The translations under genes and the position numbers were made by a program. A stretch of 64,000 nucleotides of DNA from Bradyrhizobium hipponense (lineage in GTDB: Bacteria > Pseudomonadota > Alphaproteobacteria > Rhizobiales > Xanthobacteraceae): contig NZ_VSTH01000056.1 of assembly GCF_008123965.1 (NCBI RefSeq), positions 1 to 64,000 of the forward strand. The letters are read 5' to 3'. Shown here piece by piece: positions 15,759-24,566 of the stretch; the first letter of the stretch is position 1, and each line of letters begins with the position of its first letter. The notes below the pieces were generated by a model. That model saw nothing but the letters and a program-made list of their open reading frames with translations. It ran no database searches and had not been told where the DNA came from.

Positions 15759-17588
15759 TCACGCCGCAAGCTGCAGCACGCGCTGCTCGATCGCGCTGCG
15801 CGAAATGCCGAAGCGGTCGAGCAACGCCGGGCCAGGGCCGGAGCGCGGCAGCTGGCTGATGCCGAGACGGTAAACCGGAGCGATCGCACCAACCGCAACG
15901 GTCACCGCATCGCCAAGACCGCCATCGACCGCATGATCCTCGACGACGATGAGACCCCCGGTGTCGCGAGCCGCTGTCGATACCGTGTCGTCGTCGAGCG
16001 GCTTGACCGAATAGGCGTCGATCACGCGGATCGGAATGCCGCGCCCGTTGAGCATGTCGTAGGCGGCAAGCGCTTCGTGCACGGTTATGCCGGCCGCCAC
16101 CACGGTGAGCCGATCATGCGGCGATGCGCGCAACACCTTGCTGCCGCCGATCGGAAACTCCTCGGTGTTGGGATAAATTACCGGCGTCTTCGGCCGCGTG
16201 GTCCGGATGTAGACGATGCCGTTCGCGTCCGCCGCCGTCGTGGTCAGCCGCTCGGCGCTGACCGCATCCGCCGGGTACAGAACAGTGCTCTCCATCAGCG
16301 CGCGGAACATCGCGAGGTCCTCAAGTCCCATCTGGGACGGACCGTCCTCGCCGATCGACACGCCGGCGTGGCTGCCGCAAAGAACGAGGTGGGCGGGCCG
16401 AGAATACTGCGCCATGCGGATGAAGTCGTAGGCGCGCGTAAGGAAGCACGCAAACGTCGACGCGTACGGGACCTTACCTGCCGCCGCAAGGCCGAGGGCG
16501 ACACCGACCATATTCTGCTCGGCGATAAAGCTCTCGAAGAATCGATCCGGATATTGGGCTGCAAACGCCCCAACCCCGGTCGAGTTCTTCACGTCGCCGT
16601 CAAGCGCCACGACGGCGGGGTTCGCCGCGCCGAGCTTCTCCAATGCGTGCCCGAACGCCACGCGGGTCGCGACCTTGTCGCCCAGCCGATACGCTGGTGC
16701 CGAGGGCGCCGTGGCCGCAGGCTGCGGGCCTGCCACCTGGCCGACCCGGCGTGCCTCGACGGCGGGCGCAGGTCCGGCATCACCCAGTTCGTCGAGTGCC
16801 TGGGACATTTGTCTGCGGTCGAGCGGTTTGCCGTGCCATCCATCGGCTCCCTCAAGGAACGAGACTCCCTTGCCCTTGATGGTGCGTGCGAGGATTGCGG
16901 TCGGGCCTCCTCCGTCGCGCGCAGCACGAAATGCCGCAAGGATTGCTGCCATGTCGTGGCCGTCGATCTCGATGGTTCGCCAGCCAAAGCTCGCGAACCG
17001 GCGCGCGAACACGCTGCTGTCGTGGTGATAGGGCGCCGCCTCACTCTGGCCGAGACCATTGACGTCGACGATCGCCGTCACGTTTGCGAGGCCGTTGAGC
17101 GAAGCAAACTGCGCCGCCTCCCACACCGAGCCTTCCGAGCACTCGCCGTCGCCGAGCAGGCAGAACACACGAGCATCGATGTGGTCGAGGCGGTTCGCCA
17201 CCGCGAGCCCGTTGGCCGCGGCGAGGCCCTGTCCAAGCGATCCGGTCGCGATCCTGACCCACGGGTTCAGCGGGGTCGGATGGCCCTCCAGCGTGCTGTC
17301 GATCCGGCGCAGCGACAGCGGGTCCTCTCTGACGGCGCCGGCTTCATGCAGTGCGGCCCACAGGATCGGCGCGGCATGGCCCTTCGACAAAACGAATGTG
17401 TCGACATTGCGCGCTGCCGCATCGTTCGGGTCCCAGCGCATCTCGCGGAAGAAAAGCGCCGCGACGATGTCGGCGCACGACATGCAAGAGGTGGGGTGGC
17501 CCGAACCCGCTTCCGTCGTCATGCGGATCACCAGTCGCCGCAGCCGCCTAGCCTCCGTCTGCAAGTCATTCAGGTCGCGGAACGTCAT
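15759..17588 (-). CDS. tkt: Transketolase module, in one continuous frame with the transaldolase part upstream
   Basis: From the internal ATG at 17588 this is 609 residues of transketolase. Marks are: the N-terminal RRLVIRMTTEAGSGHPTSCM, VLSKGHAAPILWAAL, the thiamine-diphosphate motif LLGDGECSEGSVWEAAQFAS ending in an Asn, ARTIKGKGVSFLEG, and the pyrimidine-domain ESFIAEQNMVGVALGLAAAG. The C-terminal domain has IRVIDAYSVKPLD. It moves two-carbon units in the pentose phosphate pathway. No stop separates it from the transaldolase sequence upstream, and no ribosome site precedes 17588. A bifunctional fusion is therefore likelier than two genes. The two enzymes act together in the non-oxidative pentose phosphate pathway. 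Confidence 0.85.
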   Translation of the reverse strand: MTFRDLNDLQTEARRLRRLVIRMTTEAGSGHPTSCMSCADIVAALFFREMRWDPNDAAARNVDTFVLSKGHAAPILWAALHEAGAVREDPLSLRRIDSTLEGHPTPLNPWVRIATGSLGQGLAAANGLAVANRLDHIDARVFCLLGDGECSEGSVWEAAQFASLNGLANVTAIVDVNGLGQSEAAPYHHDSSVFARRFASFGWRTIEIDGHDMAAILAAFRAARDGGGPTAILARTIKGKGVSFLEGADGWHGKPLDRRQMSQALDELGDAGPAPAVEARRVGQVAGPQPAATAPSAPAYRLGDKVATRVAFGHALEKLGAANPAVVALDGDVKNSTGVGAFAAQYPDRFFESFIAEQNMVGVALGLAAAGKVPYASTFACFLTRAYDFIRMAQYSRPAHLVLCGSHAGVSIGEDGPSQMGLEDLAMFRALMESTVLYPADAVSAERLTTTAADANGIVYIRTTRPKTPVIYPNTEEFPIGGSKVLRASPHDRLTVVAAGITVHEALAAYDMLNGRGIPIRVIDAYSVKPLDDDTVSTAARDTGGLIVVEDHAVDGGLGDAVTVAVGAIAPVYRLGISQLPRSGPGPALLDRFGISRSAIEQRVLQLAA

Positions 17589-18706
17589 GGCGCGATCGCC
17601 TTTGGTGGCGATCTGATTGAGCAGCTTATCGTAGGGATCGATGAACTTCTGGACCGCATCATTCTCGAGTTCGGCCGCGACCAGGTCGAACCGCACGCCG
17701 GTCCGCTCGAGATCCGCCATCACGCGCTCGGCGTCCGGCATGCCGTGTGTGACGGTGGCTCCCACGGTACCGTGGTCGCGGAACGCCGCGATGGTCTTGC
17801 GCGGCATCGTATTAATGGTCATCGGGCCGATCAACGGCTCGACGTACATGAGATCCGGATAGTTCGGGCTCTTCGTGCTGGTGCTCGCCCACAGCATTCG
17901 CTGCACACGCGCCCCTTTCTCGGCGAGCGCAATCCAGCGAGTGCTCTCCAGGATGTGGCCGAATGCCCGGTAGGCGAGCTTGGCATTGGCGATCGCGACC
18001 CGGCCCAGAAGACTGCGCGGGTCGGGATCGGAAGGCGGGCGATCGGGCACGATGCGTTGGCGCAACAACCTATCGACCAGCACATCTATGCGGCTGAGGA
18101 AAAAGCTTGCGACCGAAGCGATCCGATTGATCGATCGACCGGCCTCGAGCCGGCGTTCAAGTGCCCGCAGGTAGGCCTCGGCCACGGCCTCGTAACGGGC
18201 GATCGAGAACAGCAGGGTGATGTTGACGTTAATCCCCCCTCGAACAGCAGTTGCTCGACGGCCGGAACCCCAGCCGGCGTGCCGGGAATCTTGATGAACA
18301 GGTTGGACCGGCCGACCAGCTTCCACAGCCTCCGTGCCTCCTCGATCGAGGCCTCGGTATTATGGGCGAGGTGCGGCGACACTTCGAGGCTTACGAATCC
18401 GTCGACGCCATCGGATTCCTCATACACCGGGCGCAGGATATCGCAGGCATCACGCACGTCGGCGGCAATCAATTCTTCGTAGATGCCGGCGGGGGAGCGG
18501 CCTGCCGCGGCCGCGTGCGCGATGTCTTGGTCATAGTCAGCCCCCTCCGCCACCGCCTTCTCGAAAATTGCGGGGTTCGACGTGATGCCGCGCAGGCCTT
18601 CCTCGGCGACCCGCCGCGTCAGATCGCCACTGCGGATCATTCGCCGGGTGAGATCATCCATCCAGCAGCTCTGATCCTGCGTCAAAAGTTCGACCGTCCG
18701 GTTCAT
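17589..18706 (-). CDS. tal: Transaldolase module, split by a frameshift
   Basis: Read across two frames this gives about 370 residues of transaldolase. N-terminal marks are LRGITSNPAIFEKAV and FVSLEVSPHLAHNTE; NLFIKIPGTPAGV carries the Schiff-base lysine; the second frame has NVNITLLFSIARY and MLWASTSTKSPNYPDL. The N-terminal frame (from ATG 18706, with GGAGA ahead) runs into unrelated sequence after EQLLFEGG; the correct frame resumes at INVNITLLFS. The break is at a run of six G (18234-18239 on the plus strand as C). Four or seven G would restore the frame. It may be a real mutation, a sequencing error in a homopolymer, or slippage. Confidence 0.8.
18234..18239 (-). other. Frameshift site, run of six G in the transaldolase gene
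   Basis: The coding strand reads GAGGGGGGATTAAC. The family-conserved residues EG(G)INVNITLL require GAG GGG ATT (four G) or GAG GGG GGG ATT (seven G). With six G the upstream frame reads EGGLTSTSP. Homopolymer G runs are prone to replication slippage and to sequencing error. Confidence 0.8.
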
Positions 18707-19509
18707 GCGCGTTCTCCGTTATGCAAACATCTGAGGGCGGCGACAGAAATACAGACAGCGAACCAGTCCCCTGGATCGATGTCGTCAGACGCCGTGGCCG
18801 CGACTCGCTCGTCGCGCCGACGCGGTGGCCAGAGCGGCTCAGTCGGACTCGCCGTGGCCGTGCGCAATGGCGTCGGGAAGAGAATCGCGCAACGCGCCAT
18901 TTTCGAGCAGCACGGAGCGGACGGCGCTATCATCGGCCAGCATGGTAATAGCCTGAGGGCCGCCGCGCCTTCGTCGCACAGGAACCATATCGCAGCCAAT
19001 CGTGATCTGTCTTGCACTCAACAGAATGCACACGCTCGCGTTCCTGAGTTCCGGCTGGCAATTCCTCGCAAGAGGCCGGTGAAGCTGCGAGAATGTTGGG
19101 AACGAACAACGCTTTGCTGCGGGGTCCATTTATCGTTTCGAGGGACTGAGCCTCGCAACAGGCCTACAAGCTACCGACGCTCGGTGATGGCGGCTCCCAC
19201 ATGCGACGACGGGTCGAATGGAACGGAGTTCCTCACTGTGCATCGTGCTTGGGCAATGGCCGGCTGCCTCTGACGGACAGGCGTACGGCCATGCGAAGCC
19301 GTCGGTCGGTCTCTTCCTCGCTCTCCCGAACGCCGAGCAAGGCGAGGCGTTGTGGAATGCCGATCGTGGAAATCAGGAATTGTTCGCGCTCCCAAGGCGC
19401 GACTGGCAGTGCCCGCGCGCCGATGTTGGGATCGCCGGGGATATAGCAGTCACGAGCGATCCCGGTGCGAAACGCTGGTTAAGTTTCGTCTCGGACGAAG
19501 TCCGATGGG
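18707..19509. other. 800-bp stretch with no gene I can support
   Basis: Frames on both strands are short or have the look of GC-rich chance ORFs. None gives a domain, signal peptide or convincing ribosome site. The right end (near 19440-19509) is the 3' flank of hsp20, and the left end holds the promoter of the transaldolase gene. A small RNA cannot be excluded. Confidence 0.5.
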
Positions 19510-20013
19510 TCAGGATTTCTTGACCTCTATCCTCCTCTCGCGCTTCTGCGCTTCGGCGGTTTTCGGGAGCGTCAACGTCAGCACACCGTTCTTGAAGGAC
19601 GCGTCGATCTTTCCCGGATCAACGGTCTCGGGAATACGAAACGCCCGCTGAAAGGAGCCAAACCGGCGCTCGGAAACAAAGTAATCTTTCTTCCTTTCTT
19701 CCTTTTCGACCTTTTTCTCACCCCTGATCGTCAGCGTGCTGTCGGTGCATTTCACCTCGACATCCTTGTCGTCCATCCCGGGGAGTTCGGCGGTGATCTG
19801 GAATGCATCCTCCTTTTCAACCACGTCGACGGGCGGTGAGCTGACGAACGGAAGGTCTTCCCGCGCAACCGAGTGGAACGGAAACCGTCCAAATCCGCCG
19901 ATGAAATCGTCGAACATGCGATCGATTTCGCGACGGAATGATTCAAACGGGCGCCATTCCGCGATGCTACGAACAGGTTCGCTGCGGACTGGCAACTTAC
20001 TCTCTCCAGCCAT
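19510..20013 (-). CDS. Small heat-shock protein, Hsp20/alpha-crystallin family
   Basis: A 167-residue ATP-independent chaperone. The first 55 residues (EWRPFESFRREIDRMFDDFI) are the oligomerising N-terminal arm. The alpha-crystallin domain spans about 60-155 and has PVDVVEKEDAFQITAELPGM, STLTIRGEKK, FGSFQRAFRIPETV and the signature NGVLTLTLPK. There is no I-x-I/V C-terminal anchor apart from RRIEVKK. GGAGGG lies 6 nt before the ATG. I looked for a ROSE-type RNA thermometer masking that site and did not find a convincing one. Confidence 0.92.
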   Translation of the reverse strand: MAGESKLPVRSEPVRSIAEWRPFESFRREIDRMFDDFIGGFGRFPFHSVAREDLPFVSSPPVDVVEKEDAFQITAELPGMDDKDVEVKCTDSTLTIRGEKKVEKEERKKDYFVSERRFGSFQRAFRIPETVDPGKIDASFKNGVLTLTLPKTAEAQKRERRIEVKKS

Positions 20014-20206
20014 GCTAAGCCCTCCATCTTGAGTCCGAGTACTCGCGTTTCGCCTTGGCCTGGCCGCGCCAGGCTCTGTGTTGCCGGGAAGCGGGCGGCC
20101 GCAGCCGAGGTTATCTGCAGAACGGAGTCCATCTGCTCGAGTTCCAAAAATTGCGCCGATCTCGCGCGTTCTCGTCAGAGTCTGTTCCAGCCATCCAGGG
20201 GGGCAA

Positions 20207-21643
20207 TCATCCCTTGATGATCGCGATTGGACGTAGCCGTGCGACCTTCCGGGCGATCCCGATCTGCGCCGTCACATCGACAACCTCGTCCACCGCCTTG
20301 TAGGCCTCCGGCGCCTCTTCGATCAGCCCCCTGGCGGAGCCAGCGCGAACTTCGATTCCGGCGAGGCGCAGGCTCGCGCGGAGCTGGTCATAGCTGATCG
20401 TTTTCTTTGCCTTGTGGCGGGAAAGCTCCCGGCCGGCGCCGTGGCAAGCGGATCCGAAGGACTCCCGCATCGCGGTTTCGGTCCCGGCGAGTACGTAGGA
20501 CGCAGTCCCCATCGAACCTGGAATGAAGACTGGCTGGCCGGTCGTGCGATAGCGCTCCGGAAGTTCCGGGTGGCCGGGCCCAAACGCGCGCGTTGCCCCC
20601 TTGCGATGCACGATGCAAGGCACACCTCGATGCTCTTCGAGCTTTGCGATGTTGTGTGAAACATCATAGACGATAGCGAGCGGTTGGTTGCTCCCCAGCA
20701 CCCGCTTCCATGCATCACGCACCTCGTGCGTGATGACCTGGCGGTTGCACCAGGCGAAGTTGGCCGCGGCGGCCATGGCATGAAAATAATCCTGCCCCTC
20801 GGGAGAGTGGAATGGGGCGCAGGATAGTTCGCGGTCGGGCAGGGTGATGCCGTAGTTCGCCATCGTAACGTCCATTCGACGTACGTATTCGGTGCAGGTC
20901 TGATGCCCAAGTCCGCGCGAGCCCGTGTGGATCAGCACCGTGACCTGGCCCTCGAACAGACCGAATGCCCGACCGCACTCTTGATCGTAGATCCGCTCGA
21001 CGCGCTGCAATTCAAGAAAGTGGTTGCCGGCCCCAAGCGTGCCAAGCTGATCGGCGCCGCGCTTTTTCGCCCGGTCGGGAACGGTGTTGGCATTCGCCGC
21101 CGCAAGGCAGCCGCGCTCCTCGACGACTTCCGCATCTGCCTCATCGCCGTGGCCAGCCCCGATCGCCCAGCGCAATCCAGTATTGAGGACCAGATCCATC
21201 GCGTGCTCGTCGAGCGTGATCCGCCCGGCGCGGCCGACGCCAGTCGGAACGTCTCGCTGGATCTGGGTAGCCAGCGCCGGCAGACGGTCCCGAATTTCGC
21301 CGTGCGATACCTCGCTTGCCAGCAGGCGCACACCGCAGTTGATATCGTAGCCCACACCGCCCGGGGAAATGACACCCTCGTCGGCGCGGATCGCGGCGAC
21401 GCCGCCGATCGGAAAACCATATCCCTGATGGATGTCTGGCATTGCCAGCGCTGGTTCCTGCACACCTGGGAGCGTGGTCATGTTGACGAGTTGCTCCAGC
21501 GCGCGCTCGCCAAACAGATGGTCAAGCATGGGCTGATCCGCGAACAGCCGCGCGGTCGCGCGCATGTCATTGCGAAAGCTGCGCGGGATGTCCCACGTAC
21601 AGGGGCCGGTCTGCTTGAGGTCGGCGGGTGAAATGGCGCGCAT
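20207..21643 (-). CDS. rtcB: RNA-splicing ligase RtcB
   Basis: A 478-residue Mn2+/GTP-dependent ligase joining RNA 2',3'-cyclic phosphate (or 3'-phosphate) to 5'-OH ends. Metal and nucleotide residues are visible: GGVGYDINCGVRLL (Asp and Cys ligands), GTLGAGNHFLELQ, LIHTGSRGLGHQ, VSHNIAKLEEH, and SACHGAGRELSR, which holds the histidine that becomes guanylylated. The frame is open to a TTG at 21655, but the ATG at 21643 has GGAGA spaced ideally ahead. The archease stop is at 21656-21658, 12 bp upstream. RtcB with archease points to RNA repair, fitting the nearby stress genes. Confidence 0.95.
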   Translation of the reverse strand: MRAISPADLKQTGPCTWDIPRSFRNDMRATARLFADQPMLDHLFGERALEQLVNMTTLPGVQEPALAMPDIHQGYGFPIGGVAAIRADEGVISPGGVGYDINCGVRLLASEVSHGEIRDRLPALATQIQRDVPTGVGRAGRITLDEHAMDLVLNTGLRWAIGAGHGDEADAEVVEERGCLAAANANTVPDRAKKRGADQLGTLGAGNHFLELQRVERIYDQECGRAFGLFEGQVTVLIHTGSRGLGHQTCTEYVRRMDVTMANYGITLPDRELSCAPFHSPEGQDYFHAMAAAANFAWCNRQVITHEVRDAWKRVLGSNQPLAIVYDVSHNIAKLEEHRGVPCIVHRKGATRAFGPGHPELPERYRTTGQPVFIPGSMGTASYVLAGTETAMRESFGSACHGAGRELSRHKAKKTISYDQLRASLRLAGIEVRAGSARGLIEEAPEAYKAVDEVVDVTAQIGIARKVARLRPIAIIKG

Positions 21644-21655
21644 GGCGTTCTCCAA

Positions 21656-22096
21656 TCAGATATCGAAAACGATGCTAGCCTCCCAACCGCCGTTCTGTCT
21701 GCGAATCGAAAGCTCGTGGTGTGTGATCGCCTTGATGTCGTCGATTGCTTCTGAGGAAACAGTGCGGGCGCTTGCGATCAGCTTATGCTCGCAAATTTCA
21801 ATGATGCGGAAATCGACATAAGCGCGATGTTCCGCGGTGGCGCGGTAAAGCAACTCCGAAAGCCAGTCGACCAGCAGAGCCTCGAGGTCGGGAGCATCGA
21901 TCCGGATCGTCTCCGTCTGCCCCGGTTGCGCTTGCGGGGTCGCGCCGCCGAACAAGTAGCTCATCAGCCCCTCTGCGGCATGGGCGAACAGCTCTTCCAG
22001 GGTCGCCCCCCGCGCGCGCAGTTTTGCATCGGCCGGATGCTCGAGAATTTCGAAACCGGCGAAACCCGCGCCCCGAGCTGCTGGCGGTGCTCTCAT
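21656..22096 (-). CDS. Archease, RtcB activator
   Basis: A 146-residue protein with the archease N-terminal pattern FEILEHPADAKLRARG (the conserved metal-ligand Asp is kept), LEELFAHAAEGLMSYLF, DLEALLVDWLSELLYR, and C-terminal IKAITHHELSI with an acidic last strand (ASIVFDI). Archease speeds RtcB guanylylation and allows multiple turnover. It lies 12 bp upstream of rtcB in the same direction, so the two form an operon. The gene is divergent from the greA-like gene across 272 bp. Confidence 0.9.
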   Translation of the reverse strand: MRAPPAARGAGFAGFEILEHPADAKLRARGATLEELFAHAAEGLMSYLFGGATPQAQPGQTETIRIDAPDLEALLVDWLSELLYRATAEHRAYVDFRIIEICEHKLIASARTVSSEAIDDIKAITHHELSIRRQNGGWEASIVFDI

Positions 22097-22368
22097 TGTG
22101 CAGCTCTCAGTCCAGGTACTTCAGACGGACAACGTCGATCGTCCGTTCCCCACTGTCCAAACAAGTCCCGGCGCGATTGGTTGCCTTTGGACGCGGCTGC
22201 CCCGCCGCAGTCTGCGGAATGGAAAAAGCAACGGCATTCACCGGATAATGGAACCTGTGTCCTCGCGCTCCGTTGGCAGCGTCAGGCGCGGCGGATTGGC
22301 GCAAACATGCTTTTGCGTGGGGGAACTGTGCCGCCGGTGTAAATGTGTGAACCTGTCCAGGAATCGCG

Positions 22369-22875
22369 ATGACAAAGCTTCCCATGACGGCCGCGGGTCA
22401 CGCCGCCCTTGAAGATGAACTGAGGCACCGCATTCGCGTCGAGCGACTTGCTCTTGTTCAGCGCATTCAGGAGGCGATCGCCGACGATCCCAATCTGGTC
22501 GAGAATTCGGAATATCAGATTGCGCGAGCGGAGCAGGATATCAATGAGGCTCGAATCGCCGAGTTGGAAGACAAGCTGGCGCGCGCCGAAATCGTCGACG
22601 TGTCCAGGCTTTCCGGCGACACGATCAAGTTTGGCGCAACCGTGACACTGATCGACGAGGACACCGGCGAAAAGCGCGTCTGGCAGATCGTGGGCGAGCC
22701 GGAAGCCGACCCGAGCAACGGCAAGATTTCAGTGGTTTCGCCGATCGCCAAGGCACTGATCGGAAAGAGCAAAGGGGCAACCGTGGCAGTCGAGACTCCA
22801 GGCGGCGCCAAGGCCTACAGGGTGCGACAAGTGGAGTGGTTTGAACATAGCCGGAAACGGCGAGAACGGGCGTGA
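22369..22875 (+). CDS. GreA/GreB family transcription factor with an altered acidic tip
   Basis: A 168-residue protein: an N-terminal coiled-coil (MTAAGHAALEDELRHRI to about residue 80) and a C-terminal FKBP-like domain (FGATVTLIDEDTGEKRVWQI; ISVVSPIAKALIGKSKGATV). Gre factors enter the RNA polymerase secondary channel and activate cleavage of backtracked RNA. In canonical GreA the tip reads GDLxENAEY. Here it is PNLVENSEY (41-49), so the first catalytic Asp is Asn42 while Glu45 is kept. Cleavage may be weak or absent, so this may be a specialised paralogue. The C-terminal tail HSRKRRERA is basic. Confidence 0.85.
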   Translation: MTKLPMTAAGHAALEDELRHRIRVERLALVQRIQEAIADDPNLVENSEYQIARAEQDINEARIAELEDKLARAEIVDVSRLSGDTIKFGATVTLIDEDTGEKRVWQIVGEPEADPSNGKISVVSPIAKALIGKSKGATVAVETPGGAKAYRVRQVEWFEHSRKRRERA

Positions 22876-22957
22876 AGCTGCGGCCGAAGTCCGATGTGTT
22901 TCCGCGGCAGAATGTCGTGCTGGCTGCGAAGAGGGAAGCGGCGCCGAGCCGGTCAAC

Positions 22958-24064
22958 ATGGCAATGATCTCGCTTGCCCTGTGTGGGGACGTGATGATGG
23001 GCCGCGGCATTGATCAGCTGTTGCCGTGGCCGTGCGAACCCGTCCTGTATGAGCCCTTCATGCGCTCGGCGACGGAGTACATCGCTCTCGCAGAGCGGGT
23101 GAATGGACCTATCCCGCGCCATGTCGAGCCTTCGTACCCGTGGGGCGACGCGCTGCGCGACTTGCAGGAACATCAGCCGGACGTGCGTATCGTCAACTTG
23201 GAAACAAGCGTGACACGATGCGCGACGCCTGCGCCGAAAGGCATCAACTACCGCATGAGTCCGGAGAATTTCGCCTCCTTGTTGGACGGCAAGATTGATT
23301 GCTGCGTGCTCGCCAACAACCATGTGCTGGACTGGGGAGAGCAAGGCCTTATTGATACGCTCCATGCGGTCCGCACGGCCGGAATTGCGAGCGCAGGCGC
23401 AGGCCTTGATCTGCGCGATGCGTGTGCGCCGGGACTGGTGTCAGTGACGGGCAAAGGCCGCGTGCTGGTTTATGCATGCGCTGCTACGGACAGTGGCGTG
23501 CCGCCGGCCTGGCGCGCTGGACCCGACCGCACCGGAGTCAACGTGCTCCCGGACTTCTCGGCGGATACGGCCCGGAGGATCGGGAAGGAGGTCTCGGAGA
23601 ACAGAAAGGCCGGCGACCTGGTTGTCGTCTCGATCCATTGGGGCGGCAATTGGGGCTATGCTATTCCGCCCGAGCATCGTCGCTTCGCGCATGCCCTGGT
23701 CGATGCAGCCGGTGCGGATCTGATACACGGACATTCCTCGCACCACGCCAAGGGGATCGAGGTCTATCGCGGCCGCCTGATTCTTTATGGCTGCGGCGAT
23801 TTGATTAGCGATTATGAGGGCATTGAAGGTTACGAGGCGTTTCGCGACGATCTGGTTCTTCTCTATCTGCCGCAGTTGCGGGTCGCCGATGGCATGCTCG
23901 TCAGCCTAACAATGCTGCCATATCAGTTACGCAAATTCCGGCTTAACCGCGCTGCGCCAGCAGATAGTCAGTGGCTGCGCGACATGCTGGATCGCGAGAG
24001 CCACTGCTTCAACGCAAGTATAACGCTCGACGAATCCGGCTGCTTGCAGCTGCGGTGCGCGTGA
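22958..24064 (+). CDS. CapA family protein (poly-gamma-glutamate synthesis-type metallophosphatase fold)
   Basis: A 368-residue protein with the CapA motifs LALCGDVMMGRGID at the start, VNLETSVTRC, INYRMSPENF, CVLANNHVLDWGEQGL, VSIHWGGNWGY, and IHGHSSHHAKGIEVYRGRLILYGCGDLISDYEG. These give a metallophosphoesterase-like site. CapA proteins are linked to capsule polyglutamate in Bacillus, but single CapA genes without capBC, as here, have no settled role. The frame is open upstream to 22841, overlapping the greA-like gene. The ATG at 22958 starts right before the conserved core. No signal peptide is seen from this start. Confidence 0.85.
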   Translation: MAMISLALCGDVMMGRGIDQLLPWPCEPVLYEPFMRSATEYIALAERVNGPIPRHVEPSYPWGDALRDLQEHQPDVRIVNLETSVTRCATPAPKGINYRMSPENFASLLDGKIDCCVLANNHVLDWGEQGLIDTLHAVRTAGIASAGAGLDLRDACAPGLVSVTGKGRVLVYACAATDSGVPPAWRAGPDRTGVNVLPDFSADTARRIGKEVSENRKAGDLVVVSIHWGGNWGYAIPPEHRRFAHALVDAAGADLIHGHSSHHAKGIEVYRGRLILYGCGDLISDYEGIEGYEAFRDDLVLLYLPQLRVADGMLVSLTMLPYQLRKFRLNRAAPADSQWLRDMLDRESHCFNASITLDESGCLQLRCA

Positions 24065-24183
24065 GCAGTACCGGGAGCGTTGGAAGCGAATCGTTCCTGA
24101 TCCCGGCATCACTTGCCCGCCAAGCGATATTGCCCTCGGATCAAAGCCATCACGCTGGGACCGCTCTTGATCGAGTGTGGACT

Positions 24184-24366
24184 TCAAAGCCGATCCGGTC
24201 TGTCCACGGCGTTCAATCGGGCATCCACCTCTTCAAGGAGACGTTCGATTTCCTCCCGCTCATTGGGGCCCGGATACTCTTCCAGGCGGCTGAGCAGATG
24301 CTGCTTTTGTGTCAGGAGCGCCGCAACACTGCTCATTTGAGGCCTGGGTTCGTGATTCTGGAACAT
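24184..24366 (-). CDS. Small coiled-coil protein, conserved hypothetical
   Basis: Sixty residues. The core LTQKQHLLSRLEEYPGPNER and EEIERLLEEVDARLN forms two amphipathic helices around a PGP turn. I recall short proteins of this pattern in Bradyrhizobium and relatives, always without a known function. It lies alone between the CapA and glycosyltransferase genes, on the opposite strand. Confidence 0.55.
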   Translation of the reverse strand: MFQNHEPRPQMSSVAALLTQKQHLLSRLEEYPGPNEREEIERLLEEVDARLNAVDRPDRL

Positions 24367-24566
24367 TGGTCGATACCCGATGTTCTCTATCGAAACAGAA
24401 ATAGCTCGACCTCGGTCCGCCTCTTACGTGGCAGCCAGGGCACCCTTTGGCGTGGAATAAAACTGACTGCCGCGACTTGGGTTCCGCGGTGGCCTGAAAG
24501 TGGTGACTTCGTCCCGGCCGGCGTGCGGCGCAATGCCGGCATTCTCAGCGATCCGGTAACTCTATC

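Noticed and set aside
15933..18482. An 849-codon plus-strand open frame opposite the transaldolase-transketolase gene
   Set aside because: It is the mirror of a strongly recognisable enzyme pair. Its translation is rich in Arg, His and Asp with no domain, which is a GC-rich antisense artefact. The same applies to the 609-codon frame opposite the arylsulfatase (26824-28653) and the 572-codon frame opposite ptsP (59173-60891).
20014..20110. ROSE RNA thermometer upstream of hsp20
   Set aside because: The GGAGGG site is clear, but no conserved UYGCU-type block pairing to it could be identified. A weaker structure cannot be excluded by eye.
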